Source of the DNA: Deltaproteobacteria bacterium
GTDB lineage: Bacteria > Desulfobacterota > DSM-4660 > Desulfatiglandales > Desulfatiglandaceae
NCBI GenBank assembly: GCA_021737785.1
Contig: JAIPDI010000009.1
Coordinates: 47,005 to 111,004 of the forward strand
DNA length: 64,000 nucleotides
Direction of reading: 5' to 3'
In this document: positions 34,063 through 43,056 of the stretch, piece after piece
Position numbering within the stretch: position 1 is the stretch's first letter
Layout: every line of letters begins with the position of its first letter
The notes under the pieces: generated by a model
Told to the model about the DNA's origin: nothing
The model's database searches: none
What the model saw: only the letters and a program-made list of their open reading frames with translations
Made by a program: the position numbers and the translations under genes

Positions 34063-35523
34063 GTGTCAAAACAAGCAACCGGTCTCAGCTATGCGGTCCG
34101 TTTCCCGGTCCTGGCAAAGTATTTCGGGCAGCTCTGCCTGGTGGTCGCTGCGCTGACGGTTGTGCCGCTGGCCGTATCGCTGATCCATGGTGAGACGCCG
34201 ATTGCTTTCAGATATGCGATAGTCATTGTCGTGTTGGCAGGGACCGGCGGAATCCTTGGGAGGATGCCCGCGCCCCGGGAGGTTCAGGTCAACGAAGCCA
34301 TGGTCCTTGTGGCGTTCATGTTCCTCGTAACGCCGCTGGTGATGTCTTTCCCCATGATGGGTTCCGGACTGTCTTTTCCAAATGCCCTCTTTGAGGCCAT
34401 CTCCGCAGCCACCACCACCGGTCTCAGCACGGTGAAACGACCGGAGGGGATGCCGCAGACGTTTCTTTTCGCGCGCACCTGGATGCAGTGGTACGGCGGC
34501 CTCGGAATCGTGGTTTTCTCCCTCGCCCTCCTCTTCCGGCCGGGGGCGACAGCCAAGAGAATCGCTTTCACCGAAGACATGGAAGACGATCTGGTGGGCG
34601 GTACAAAAGCCCATGCGCACCGGGTGCTGGTCGTGTATGCCATTCTGACCGGGGGCGGCATCCTGCTTTTATGGGTCCAGGGGGTCGGATTATTCGACGC
34701 GCTGCTCTATACGATGGCGTCGGTCTCCACTGGGGGGTTTGCACCTCATGAGACCAGCCTGGCTGCACTGGACGGTCCGGTTGTTCACTTTTCCGTTATC
34801 CTGGTTTGCCTGGCGGGTGCGCTCCCTCTGAGTTTCTATTCCAGGCTGTATAAAAAAGGCCCTCGACCGGCCATCGACGCACTGCAATTGCGCGGGCTTC
34901 TGATCATGGGCGGGGTGGCGAGCCTGTTGCTTGGCGTTTGCCTGGTCGTGACACAAGACACCGGATGGATGCAGGCGCTTCATCATGCCCCGATTGTCGT
35001 TTTTTCCGCCCAGACGACGGCGGGCTTCTCAAGCATGGATCTGTCGCAGCTCCACGCCGCCGCCAAGCTCGTGCTGATTATGATCATGGCTGTCGGCGGC
35101 GGCGTCGGTTCGACAGCCGGCGGATTTAAGATCCTGCGCCTTTTGATGATCATAAGCCTTTTGCGCGTGTTCCTCAGGCGGGCCTGCGCCAGCACGCATG
35201 CGGTGGTTGAACCGCGGATCGCCGGCCGGCGCATGGAAGAGACGGGGATTCAGGAAGCCTTACTCATTGTTCTGCTGTTTGCGGCGGTCATTCTCATTTC
35301 ATGGCTGCCTTTCTTGTATGTGGGATATGACCCCATGGATTCCCTTTTCGAAGTGGTTTCCGCCACAGGGACGGTCGGACTTTCGGCAGGGGTGGTCGGT
35401 GCTGAGATGCCGATGTTGCTCAAAGGGATTCTTTGTGTTGACATGCTCCTGGGAAGACTGGAAATACTGGCCTGGCTGGTGATGGTCTATCCCGGGACCT
35501 GGATCGGAAGGAGGTTGTCATAG
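34063..35523 (+). CDS. trkH: TrkH-type potassium uptake subunit
   Basis: 486 residues with about ten hydrophobic helices. Its four pore-loop repeats carry the selectivity-filter glycines: AATTTGLST (about 107-115), ASVSTGGF (about 220-227), QTTAGFSSMD (about 318-327) and SATGTVGLS (about 437-445). Trk-type uptake moves K+ into the cell with a TrkA regulator. The start is a GTG after GAGGGGATAA. The pseudogene fragment lies 37 bp upstream. The next gene begins three bases after the stop, so they form an operon. Confidence 0.95.
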   Translation: MSKQATGLSYAVRFPVLAKYFGQLCLVVAALTVVPLAVSLIHGETPIAFRYAIVIVVLAGTGGILGRMPAPREVQVNEAMVLVAFMFLVTPLVMSFPMMGSGLSFPNALFEAISAATTTGLSTVKRPEGMPQTFLFARTWMQWYGGLGIVVFSLALLFRPGATAKRIAFTEDMEDDLVGGTKAHAHRVLVVYAILTGGGILLLWVQGVGLFDALLYTMASVSTGGFAPHETSLAALDGPVVHFSVILVCLAGALPLSFYSRLYKKGPRPAIDALQLRGLLIMGGVASLLLGVCLVVTQDTGWMQALHHAPIVVFSAQTTAGFSSMDLSQLHAAAKLVLIMIMAVGGGVGSTAGGFKILRLLMIISLLRVFLRRACASTHAVVEPRIAGRRMEETGIQEALLIVLLFAAVILISWLPFLYVGYDPMDSLFEVVSATGTVGLSAGVVGAEMPMLLKGILCVDMLLGRLEILAWLVMVYPGTWIGRRLS

Positions 35524-35526
35524 GCG

Positions 35527-36195
35527 ATGAGAATTGCTTTTGTAGGTGCCGGTGAAATCACCGTAAGGACCGCTGAGTTGCTGATCGAACGAGGCCACGA
35601 GGTGATCATTATCGAAAATAACCCGGAAAAGATCGAGGAACTTTCGGATATTCTGGACTGCAGTTTTCTTAATGGAGACGGAAGCAAACCGGCGATTCTG
35701 CGCGAGGTGGGTCCGGATCAGACCGATGTGCTCTTCTGCCTGAGCGACAGCGATCAGGCAAATTTGATATCGAGCCTGGTCGGACGATCTTTGGGCTTCA
35801 AACGGGTCATCCCGAGTCTTCAAGACCCTGAATTCGAGGGAATCTGCCGGGAGCTGGATCTCAAAGACGCCATTGTGCCCTCCCGGACCATCAGCCGCTA
35901 TCTGGCCGACATGGTGGAAGGTGTGGATATTCTGGAGCTCTCCACGGTGATTAAAGGAGAGGCGAGATTCTTTACCTTCACCGTAGATAAAGAGAAGGGA
36001 AAGCGGATCGCCGAACTCGACCTTCCCGGCAATGCCCGGGTCGTTTGTTATTATCGAGAAGGCCGGTTCTCTCTTGCAGATGAGGAAACCAGTCTTCGAA
36101 AAGGCGACGAGATGGTCATTCTGACCCATAGCGAATCCATCCCTGATTTGACAGAGCGGTGGAGGCTGAAAGAGGGAAACAATGAGGAATCCTAA
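35527..36195 (+). CDS. trkA: TrkA potassium uptake regulator
   Basis: 222 residues, one RCK unit. TrkA-N: GAGEITVRTAELL (residues 7-19) is the Rossmann loop and IIIENNPEKI (about 28-37) supplies the acidic residue for NAD; then LDCSFLNGDGSKPAILREVG. TrkA-C starts near residue 135. It sits on the cytoplasmic face of TrkH and controls gating by nucleotide binding. Half the size of E. coli TrkA, like KtrA. The gene follows trkH directly (4 bp gap), and the RCK-USP protein at 12477 is a second, separate regulator for another transporter. Confidence 0.94.
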   Translation: MRIAFVGAGEITVRTAELLIERGHEVIIIENNPEKIEELSDILDCSFLNGDGSKPAILREVGPDQTDVLFCLSDSDQANLISSLVGRSLGFKRVIPSLQDPEFEGICRELDLKDAIVPSRTISRYLADMVEGVDILELSTVIKGEARFFTFTVDKEKGKRIAELDLPGNARVVCYYREGRFSLADEETSLRKGDEMVILTHSESIPDLTERWRLKEGNNEES

Positions 36196-36413
36196 TACAC
36201 AACCCGTGGTATTCCCGGGGAAGCGCATTGGTGTCGGAACAATCAGGTGATGGATACGGCGCGAGGCGACGCTCGGGTCTGTTTCTGTGTCCGGCGGTTT
36301 TTATGATGGCTTTGTGTTGACCCGGAGTATCCGTTATAGGGATAAGAGGGGCCCTGAACTGAGTGACAGAAATTTAGGAGTAAGTAAAACAAACGGAGGT
36401 CGCGAAAACCGAT

Positions 36414-38660
36414 ATGTCTAAAGATGCCGAACTGGAAAGGCCTGCGAGCGCCGATCGGGCGGTGCAAAAGGAAGTCGAGGAAAAGATCACCGGCAAACCT
36501 TCCAGGAAGCTTTTTGGAACGTTCAGCGGGGTCTTCACACCGACGCTTTTGACCATTTTAGGCGTGATCATGTATCTGCGGGTGGGCTGGGTGGTCGGCA
36601 ACGCCGGACTTCTGGGGGCATTGCTCATTATTTCTCTTGCATTTGCCATCACTTTCTGCACGGGCCTTTCCTTGTCCAGCATCACCACCAATATAAGAAT
36701 AGGTGCAGGGGGCGCATTTTCCGTAATCTCACAATCGTTGGGCCTGGAAGTAGGCGGCAGTGTCGGCATCCCCCTCTACCTTGCGCAGGCTTTGGCCGTG
36801 TCCATGTATATATTCGGTTTTCGGGCAGGTTGGCTGTGGATTTTTCCTGATCATTCGCCCGTGCTGGTCGATCTTGGGACATTCGTTGTATTATTTACCA
36901 TTGCCTTCATCAGCACCAGTTTGGCTTTTAAAATCCAGTATGTGATCCTGGTCACGATAATCGTTTCGTTGATTTCTGTTGGTGCCTCGGTTTTTACCAC
37001 ATCCTGGGGTCAGAATGTGCAATGGTGGGGTACTTTTCCCGGTTCTCCGGAAACAGCGTTCCAAGGCGTTGACTTTTGGGTGGTTTTTGCGGTCTTTTTC
37101 CCTGCCGCGACAGGTATCATGGCGGGAGCCAACATGTCCGGAGATTTGAAGAATCCGCGCAAAAGTATTCCCGTGGGAACACTTGCCGCCATTGGCATAT
37201 GTTTCGTCGTTTATATCTTGCTGGCGGTATGGCTGGCAGCAGCCGTACCCACCAAAGAACTGCTCAACAACTACAATGTGATGATTGATCGTGCCGTTTG
37301 GGGGCCTGCTGTTTTAGCGGGTCTGCTGGGAGCGACTTTTTCTTCGGCCCTTTCCTCGCTGGTGGGCTCTCCGCGCATCCTGCAAGCCCTGGGCGAACAC
37401 AAGATCCTTCCCGCCAGTGACTGGTTTACTGTTCGCACATCCAAGGGAGAGCCCCGAAACGCCTTGCTTCTGACCGGTGCAATCGTGCTGCTTGCCCTCA
37501 TGTTGAGAAACCTCAATGCCATTGCGCCCCTTATCACCATGTTCTTTTTGACCACGTATGCCACGATCAACGTTGTGGTGCTCATCGAGCAAAGCCTCAA
37601 GCTGGTCAGCTTTCGGCCTCTTTTGCGTATTCCCCGATTGGTGCCAATGATAGGAACAGCGGGATGTCTTTTTGCCATGTTTATAGTCAATGCGGCCTTT
37701 GGGGGCATCGCCATTGCTGTGGTGATCGCTCTGCATACATATCTGGTTCATAAGCGTATCAAGGCGCCTTTTGGCGATGTACGCAGCGGCCTGTTCACCG
37801 CCTTGGCCGAATGGGCCGCCGGAAAAGTCGCAAGCCTGGCCGGTCCTCGCGAGAAGACGTGGAAGGCAAATCTCCTGGTTCCCGTTGAGGACTCGCAAGA
37901 AATTACAAACGTCATCCCTCTGCTGCGGGACATCGCTCGACCCAATGGCTTTGTTCGCTTGCTCGGCCTGACCGGGGATCGAAATTATCATGAAATGACG
38001 AAAAACCTTCCTGCCCTGACACAAAAATTTGAAGAAAATCAGATTTTTTCGACCTGGACGGTAGTCGACGCCGCAACATTCAGTGAAAACCTCGCGGCCG
38101 GACTTGAAGCCCTTGGCGGGGCTTTTTTCCGCTCAAGCATGATTTTCCTTCCTTTTCCCGAGAACGGCGAGCGAGAAGAAAAAATCCACCGAATCATTCA
38201 AGATGCCCGGAAAAACAAGCTGGGCGCCTTGCTTGTTTCCGGTGAAGAGTTTGGTCGATCAGCAGGTGGGGGTGTTCATTTAATCATGGACCGTCCGGAT
38301 AACGGTTGGCGGATCGGTGTAGACTTGGGAAAAACGGATCTGGCCTTTCTTTTGGCTTACAAACTGAAACGAAACTGGAAGACAGGCATGGTTCTCACCG
38401 CCTTTCTGTCAAAAGCAGGGGAAGATCAACAAGCTTCGGAATTCATGGAGGCGGTAGTGGAGCTGGCAAGGGTCCCGAACGTCAAGTTCAGACTGGCGAA
38501 TTCCGAAGAGGAACTGCGAATTGATTCGGGCGATTCCGCCATAACCATTTTCAGCATAACCGATGAGGTGGATTTCAGGGAATTACGCAAAAGAATTCAG
38601 CTGGCCCGAAGCCCTTGCCTTTTTGCTATGGATTCCGGCTGGGAGAATGCATTGGCATAG
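36414..38660 (+). CDS. SLC12-like cation-chloride cotransporter / APC-fold transporter with C-terminal domain
   Basis: 748 residues. About 12 membrane helices (residues 40-450) show the amino acid-polyamine-cation fold: FTPTLLTILGVIMYLRVGWVVG (about 41-62), a glycine-rich helix with GAGGAFSVISQSLG, then FFPAATGIMAGANMSGDLKNPRKSIP (about 225-250), the signature of Na-K-Cl cotransporters. A large cytoplasmic tail (about 470-748) resembles the regulatory domain of SLC12 proteins. Eukaryotic relatives move Cl- with K+ and/or Na+. The transported ions here cannot be read. It follows trkHA and may share their role in osmotic adjustment. No strong ribosome site; CGGAGGTCGCGAA precedes the start. Confidence 0.85.
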   Translation: MSKDAELERPASADRAVQKEVEEKITGKPSRKLFGTFSGVFTPTLLTILGVIMYLRVGWVVGNAGLLGALLIISLAFAITFCTGLSLSSITTNIRIGAGGAFSVISQSLGLEVGGSVGIPLYLAQALAVSMYIFGFRAGWLWIFPDHSPVLVDLGTFVVLFTIAFISTSLAFKIQYVILVTIIVSLISVGASVFTTSWGQNVQWWGTFPGSPETAFQGVDFWVVFAVFFPAATGIMAGANMSGDLKNPRKSIPVGTLAAIGICFVVYILLAVWLAAAVPTKELLNNYNVMIDRAVWGPAVLAGLLGATFSSALSSLVGSPRILQALGEHKILPASDWFTVRTSKGEPRNALLLTGAIVLLALMLRNLNAIAPLITMFFLTTYATINVVVLIEQSLKLVSFRPLLRIPRLVPMIGTAGCLFAMFIVNAAFGGIAIAVVIALHTYLVHKRIKAPFGDVRSGLFTALAEWAAGKVASLAGPREKTWKANLLVPVEDSQEITNVIPLLRDIARPNGFVRLLGLTGDRNYHEMTKNLPALTQKFEENQIFSTWTVVDAATFSENLAAGLEALGGAFFRSSMIFLPFPENGEREEKIHRIIQDARKNKLGALLVSGEEFGRSAGGGVHLIMDRPDNGWRIGVDLGKTDLAFLLAYKLKRNWKTGMVLTAFLSKAGEDQQASEFMEAVVELARVPNVKFRLANSEEELRIDSGDSAITIFSITDEVDFRELRKRIQLARSPCLFAMDSGWENALA

Positions 38661-39154
38661 AGTAGAGGAAAGGTTGGACCGGGTCATTAAACTTGCGGAG
38701 CATTTCGGCTCTGAATTGCATAATTAGTGCCTGAACGAAAACCCCGTTCAGGCACTATTGAATATTCAAGAATTGAAAATTGAAAATTGATGGAACAAAT
38801 TTTACAATAACAGAACCTCTTCTCATATTTCACTGTTTCTTGATTTTCGGGGTTTCCGTTCGGGTACTAATTATTCGCCACACAAAAAAATCTTTGGAGG
38901 TGATTCTCAGGTCCCTAACACCTGTGGTATTTACAACAGCAGAATTAAGCTATATACGCCGTATCATTAGCTTAAGCCCCAACGGGTGCAGGCAGGTGCG
39001 GCTTCAGCCGCACTTACAGGGATACACCAAACAACAGAGGCGGCCAACCGAGCCTTAAGTTAATGACATTGGGTATGGACTGCGAGGAATGGATCTGTCG
39101 TTGGCCAGCTTGGTCGGCCGCGGCATGATGCTTTTCCAACAAAAGGAGAAACGT
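38661..39154. other. 494-bp intergenic region with repeat
   Basis: Contains repeat family A copy 6 (38725-38869). The rest has no gene I can support. The frame that opens at 39089 is a 22-codon upstream extension of the protease gene without a ribosome site. Confidence 0.6.
38725..38869 (-). repeat. MITE-like repeat family A, copy 6 (diverged)
   Basis: TA-GTGCCTGAACG at one end and CGTTCGGGTAC-TA at the other. The subterminal hairpin is simplified to GTGCCTGAACGAAAACCCCG/TTCAGGCAC, and the interior is AT-rich and weakly similar to the other copies. Confidence 0.6.
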
Positions 39155-40285
39155 ATGTTTGGAAAACAGCTCAATCTATTTAAGTTATTTGGTTTCCAGG
39201 TAAAAATCGACTTCAGTTGGGTCTTCATCGCCGTTCTTATCGCCTGGTCTCTGTCAACCGGGCTGTTTCCGTTCCAATACCAAGGGCTGTCAACCCGAAC
39301 CTATTGGATCATGGGAATCATCGGTTCGCTGGGATTGTTTCTCTCTATTATCATCCATGAGTTTTCCCATTCTCTGGTGGCGAGAAGATATGGCATGCAA
39401 ATGAAAGGGATCACCCTCTTTATCTTCGGTGGAATGGCCGAGATGTCGGACGAGCCCCCGAGCCCCAAGGCCGAGTTTATGATGGCCGTTGTGGGTCCCG
39501 TCACCAGCATCCTCCTTGCCGGCGTTTTCTATGTCATCTATATCGCCGGCGCCACTGAAGGCCAGCCCAATCCCGTGAACGGTGTGGTCCAGTATCTTGC
39601 TTTTATAAATGCGCTCCTGGCCGCCTTTAATGTCGTCCCCGCATTTCCGCTGGATGGGGGAAGGATGCTCCGATCCGTTCTCTGGGGAGTCAAGGGGGAT
39701 CTTCGCTGGGCAACCCGCGTCTCCGCCCGGATCGGTTCCGGTTTCGGCATTCTTTTGATTGGCCTCGGTATTTTCAACGTCTTTGCCGGGAATTTCATCG
39801 GAGGGATGTGGTGGTTTCTTATCGGCATGTTCCTCTACAGCGCAGCCAAAATGTCCTACCAGCAGTTGCTCACTCGAAGGGCCCTGGAGGGCGAGTCCGT
39901 GCGCCGTTTCATGAAGAGCGATCCCATCACCGTATCCCCCGGCATGACCATAAAACAGCTCGTGGAAGACTATGTGTATGCTTTCCATCACAAGTTGTAT
40001 CCGGTTGTGGATGGCTCCGGCAGGCTTGACGGGTGTATCACCACCCAACAGATCAAGGAGGTGCCCCGGGAGGAATGGGATCAAAAGCGGATAGGGGACC
40101 TGAAAAATCCCTGCTCCAGGGAAAACACCATCTCGCCGGATATGGATGCGGTCGAGGCCCTTTCATTAATGAACCGGACCGGTGCAAGCCGTCTCATGGT
40201 CACGGAGAACGGTCGGCTCGTCGGTGTTGTGACGCTCAAAGACATGCTGAAATTCCTGTCTCTGCGAATCGAACTGGATATATGA
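39155..40285 (+). CDS. Site-2-type M50 metalloprotease with C-terminal CBS pair
   Basis: 376 residues. Membrane zinc protease: HEFSH at 68-72 in a hydrophobic helix binds zinc, and VPAFPLDGGR at 161-170 supplies the third ligand Asp167. Six or so helices cover residues 15-235. Two CBS domains follow (about 240-300 and 315-376; the second ends GVVTLKDMLKFL), probably sensing nucleotides and tuning proteolysis. Members of this subfamily (CBS-linked S2P) cleave membrane-bound regulatory proteins; the substrate is unknown. The start is chosen at 39155 because AAGGAGAAACGT lies directly before that ATG, while the upstream extension lacks such a site. Confidence 0.93.
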   Translation: MFGKQLNLFKLFGFQVKIDFSWVFIAVLIAWSLSTGLFPFQYQGLSTRTYWIMGIIGSLGLFLSIIIHEFSHSLVARRYGMQMKGITLFIFGGMAEMSDEPPSPKAEFMMAVVGPVTSILLAGVFYVIYIAGATEGQPNPVNGVVQYLAFINALLAAFNVVPAFPLDGGRMLRSVLWGVKGDLRWATRVSARIGSGFGILLIGLGIFNVFAGNFIGGMWWFLIGMFLYSAAKMSYQQLLTRRALEGESVRRFMKSDPITVSPGMTIKQLVEDYVYAFHHKLYPVVDGSGRLDGCITTQQIKEVPREEWDQKRIGDLKNPCSRENTISPDMDAVEALSLMNRTGASRLMVTENGRLVGVVTLKDMLKFLSLRIELDI

Positions 40286-40335
40286 TGTTTCATGATGCCC
40301 TGTCCAAGGGTCGTCTGCCTCTTTTTTATAATTCA

Positions 40336-40382
40336 AATAGTGGATTGCACCTATTTACACTGGCATAAGACTCGGCTAAATA
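40336..40382 (+). promoter_or_regulatory. Motif promoter p (coiled-coil gene)
   Basis: AATAG, 7 nt, CACCTATT, 21 nt, TAAATA. The ACCC block has one shifted base but spacing and the -10 fit. It lies about 96 bp before the ATG at 40451. Confidence 0.5.
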
Positions 40383-40450
40383 TTGGATAGAACCTTTTTT
40401 TGTCACAGGTTCCAAAACACCTTAACCCTTAAATCAGAAAGGATAAAACC

Positions 40451-40738
40451 ATGGGTATGAAAGAAGCGTATCAACAAAAATTAGAGGCACAGCTGGACGA
40501 ATGGAAAGCCGACATCGATAAGATGAAGGCAAAAGCCGACAAGGCAGATGCCGATGCACAGCTTGAGTATTACAAGCGAATCGAGGAGTTGCGGTCAAAA
40601 CAGGAATCAGCCCAGGAAAAGCTTGAAGAACTCAAGGAAGCTGGTGAAGACGCATGGGAAGATCTTAAAGCGGGCGTTGAGCTTGCGTGGGGGTCGCTTG
40701 GGGAGGCTGTAAAATCAGCCAGTTCAAGATTCAAGTAA
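40451..40738 (+). CDS. Small coiled-coil protein, 95 aa
   Basis: Heptad-like helical pattern across the whole protein (YQQKLEAQLDEWKADIDKMK, then EYYKRIEELRSKQESAQEKL). No membrane segment, no Cys, acidic and Lys-rich. It resembles the 92-residue protein at 48574, which has the same pattern of a helical bundle ending in AWEDLK/AWGSL-type repeats. Such small bundles are seen in several stress regulons. A truncated copy lies at 33919, complete with its leader. The start follows AAAGGATAAAACC. A histidine kinase gene begins 99 bp downstream on the same strand. Confidence 0.85.
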   Translation: MGMKEAYQQKLEAQLDEWKADIDKMKAKADKADADAQLEYYKRIEELRSKQESAQEKLEELKEAGEDAWEDLKAGVELAWGSLGEAVKSASSRFK

Positions 40739-40837
40739 AACCTCGTTCAAAAGATTATTGCGGCCGGCAAAAAATTGTGGTTTGTACAATATCAGGGGTT
40801 GGCTTTCTTGATCTCTTTGGATGTCATGGAGGGAGGA

Positions 40838-41563
40838 ATGGGTTCCAATGAAAAAGAGACTTGTGTGCCTGAAGATTTTCTGGCCCATCTCATCCACGAC
40901 CTGAAGGCGCCGGTGGTTGCCATGGGCGGTTTCGCCAGGCGCCTCCTTGAGGGAAAGATGGGAGCGGTAACTCCCGAACAAAAAGAGGGTCTCAATATCA
41001 TATTAAAAAATTGCGAGAGGCTCGAACATGACTTGAAAATGGTGCTCCAGCACATGAAGGCGGATCTTGTCGAGGAATTGTCGCCGCAGGTTTTCGACGT
41101 CGTAAAGATTGTCGAAAGGGTTTGTGAAACCCTCAAACCTGAGGCAGAGGAAAAAGATGTCTCTCTGAACCTTCAGGCGCCCGGCCAGGCAATATCGGTT
41201 GAAGCCGACCCGTTCATCATAAACAAGGCCATTTTTAATCTGGTAGATAACGCCATCCGGTATACCGAGGAGGCAGGCCGGGTTCAGGTGGCCATATCAA
41301 TGCAGAATGATTTTGTGGATATCAAGGTCGCGGACAACGGTAAAGGCATGGAAAAAGAAAAACTTGACCTGGTCCTTAAGCCTTTTGAAGAGGTGATGGA
41401 GGTTCGGGACAGGAAGCTTCGCGGTTTCGGCCTGGGGCTCTCAAATGTGAAGCGGTACGCGGAATTAAACGGGGGAATGCTCCAAGCAGACAGTACCCCG
41501 GGTAAAGGGAGTGAATTCATCCTTCGAATTCCCAAATATGATGAGCAAGACGCGGATGAATAG
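40838..41563 (+). CDS. Cytoplasmic sensor histidine kinase
   Basis: 241 residues. HisKA: LAHLIHDLKAPVVAMGGFAR with the phospho-accepting His20. HATPase: NLVDNAIRYTEEAG (N box, about 132), VADNGKGM (G1, about 165) and RGFGLGLSN (G2, about 195). There is no sensor domain and no membrane segment, so input must come from another protein or the DHp region itself. GGAGGGAGGA precedes the ATG at 40838; earlier in-frame starts lack a ribosome site. No cognate regulator is adjacent; the receivers at 58-63 kb are candidates. Confidence 0.9.
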   Translation: MGSNEKETCVPEDFLAHLIHDLKAPVVAMGGFARRLLEGKMGAVTPEQKEGLNIILKNCERLEHDLKMVLQHMKADLVEELSPQVFDVVKIVERVCETLKPEAEEKDVSLNLQAPGQAISVEADPFIINKAIFNLVDNAIRYTEEAGRVQVAISMQNDFVDIKVADNGKGMEKEKLDLVLKPFEEVMEVRDRKLRGFGLGLSNVKRYAELNGGMLQADSTPGKGSEFILRIPKYDEQDADE

Positions 41564-41890
41564 ACCCGTCAGGCCGCCCTGGGAGATTGCAAAATGATTT
41601 AGGACAAAATAATTTGAAACTTAGAATCTTTGGTTATAATCCCGCCTTGCGGGACACCATGCGGAGAAGTTGGCGCCTCATCGGTCAGCGCTCAAAGATT
41701 GCCGGGATTTGCACCATGCCTCTTTGGTTGCGGCCGTCAGGCCGCCTTGGGAGAGGTTGCAAAATGATTCAGGACAAAATAATTTAGAAACTTAGAATCT
41801 TTGGTTGTAACTTCTCTGCAAGAGGGACAAGACAGGGGTGCCTGCTGAAAACGCAAAAATCGACCAAAAACACGAAAATGGAGCGAAAAA
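41564..41890. other. 327-bp region with duplicated repeat unit
   Basis: Two copies of the same ~80-bp segment (41571-41646 and 41739-41822), each with GATTGCAAAATGATT or similar, GGACAAAATAATTT and CTTAGAATCTTTGGTT. Parts of repeat family D follow each. No gene. Confidence 0.7.
41571..41840 (+). repeat. Tandemly duplicated unit with repeat family D
   Basis: The unit AGGCCGCCYTGGGAGA...TTTGGTT occurs twice, separated by about 92 bp and ending in AACTTCT/AGAAGTT hairpin sequence. It looks like local duplication of a dispersed repeat. Confidence 0.7.
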
Positions 41891-42844
41891 ATGACCGAAG
41901 CCACCAGAGTGCTTTTTGGAGTCGATGACTCCGACTTTTCAAGAACTTCTCTCATCGCCGTGGGCAAGTTGATCGCCGGGAACCGGGGGGGCCGCATCGG
42001 GATCTTTCATGGCGCACCCGATCCGCGCGTCATTTTCTCTAAATTCGCCCACCTCGATCGCGAGGATGTGGAAGGACATGTCAGACGGCTGAATTTAGAA
42101 TCGAAACACTGCCTGGATAGGGCCAAATCCACATTAATCGAGGCAGGGATCGAAGGGGAACGGATTTCCACTGTTCTTGAAGAGAATTGCAGCGATCCGG
42201 CAGGATCGATGATCGATTTTGCAGCATCGGAAGGGTTCGACGCTGTCGGCCTGGGGCGTTTTGGTGCAAGCACCGCCGGTCGTCATGTAATGGGATCCAT
42301 TTCTTATCGGGTGGCCTGTTCCTCAGAGAAAGTTCCGGTCTGGATTGTGGACCATCGCGTTCATTCCCGAAATCTTCTGATATGCATGGTGGGAGTACCG
42401 GTCGGACAGCGGATAATCGATCATGTTGTAAACCACTTTACCCATTTAAATGAAAGCCGATTCACCCTGTTTCACGTAATTCCTCCGTTCAGCATACAGG
42501 CGGATGATATCACAAAGTTTCTGTCTCACTCTTCTTCTGAAGTGGAAAGGGATCGGCTTATGGAGGATATCAACGTACCCCTGAAACGCACCGAAAAGGC
42601 TATGGAAGAAGGCAAAAGCAAGCTCATAGCAGCCGGTATCCCTGAGCGGAATATCGATTTGAAAATAAAAGCGCAGGATCAGGGAATTGCCAGAGATATT
42701 CTGGCCGAACTGGAAAGCGGCAATAACGGGATACTGGTGACGGGTCGAAAGGGATCCAAGGAGATCAAAGAATTCGGCCTCGGCAGCAAGGCCTATAAGC
42801 TCCTCTGTGCCGCCGGGGCATTCATGACCTGCCTGGTGAATTGA
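41891..42844 (+). CDS. Tandem universal stress protein
   Basis: 317 residues made of two USP domains. First, residues 1-150: VLFGVDDSDFSRTSLIA, FDAVGLGRFGAS, PVWIV. Second, residues 155-317: NLLICMVGVPVGQRII, GNNGILVTGRKGS, CLVN. The G-(2)-G-(9)-G(S/T) motif that would bind ATP is only partly kept (GLGRFGAS, VTGRKGS), so nucleotide binding is uncertain. USPs help survival in starvation and anaerobiosis. The gene stands alone; no clear ribosome site is visible immediately before the ATG. Confidence 0.88.
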   Translation: MTEATRVLFGVDDSDFSRTSLIAVGKLIAGNRGGRIGIFHGAPDPRVIFSKFAHLDREDVEGHVRRLNLESKHCLDRAKSTLIEAGIEGERISTVLEENCSDPAGSMIDFAASEGFDAVGLGRFGASTAGRHVMGSISYRVACSSEKVPVWIVDHRVHSRNLLICMVGVPVGQRIIDHVVNHFTHLNESRFTLFHVIPPFSIQADDITKFLSHSSSEVERDRLMEDINVPLKRTEKAMEEGKSKLIAAGIPERNIDLKIKAQDQGIARDILAELESGNNGILVTGRKGSKEIKEFGLGSKAYKLLCAAGAFMTCLVN

Positions 42845-43056
42845 AAACCCGAAAGAATGTATCCTAAAACGGGTCGGCATCATAGAAAACGCCCTAAGAA
42901 AGCGAGCCGGCGTTGCTGTTCGCATCTTCTGCTCTGGATCATCGTACTCACCAAGGCCGAGTCCGAGTTTAAGCGGGCCTGCAGGGACGGCCGGGAAGAG
43001 TAACATAGGTACTGTGGGGGTATTGAGGCGGCCGATCAATCGCTGGAGAGGTGACC

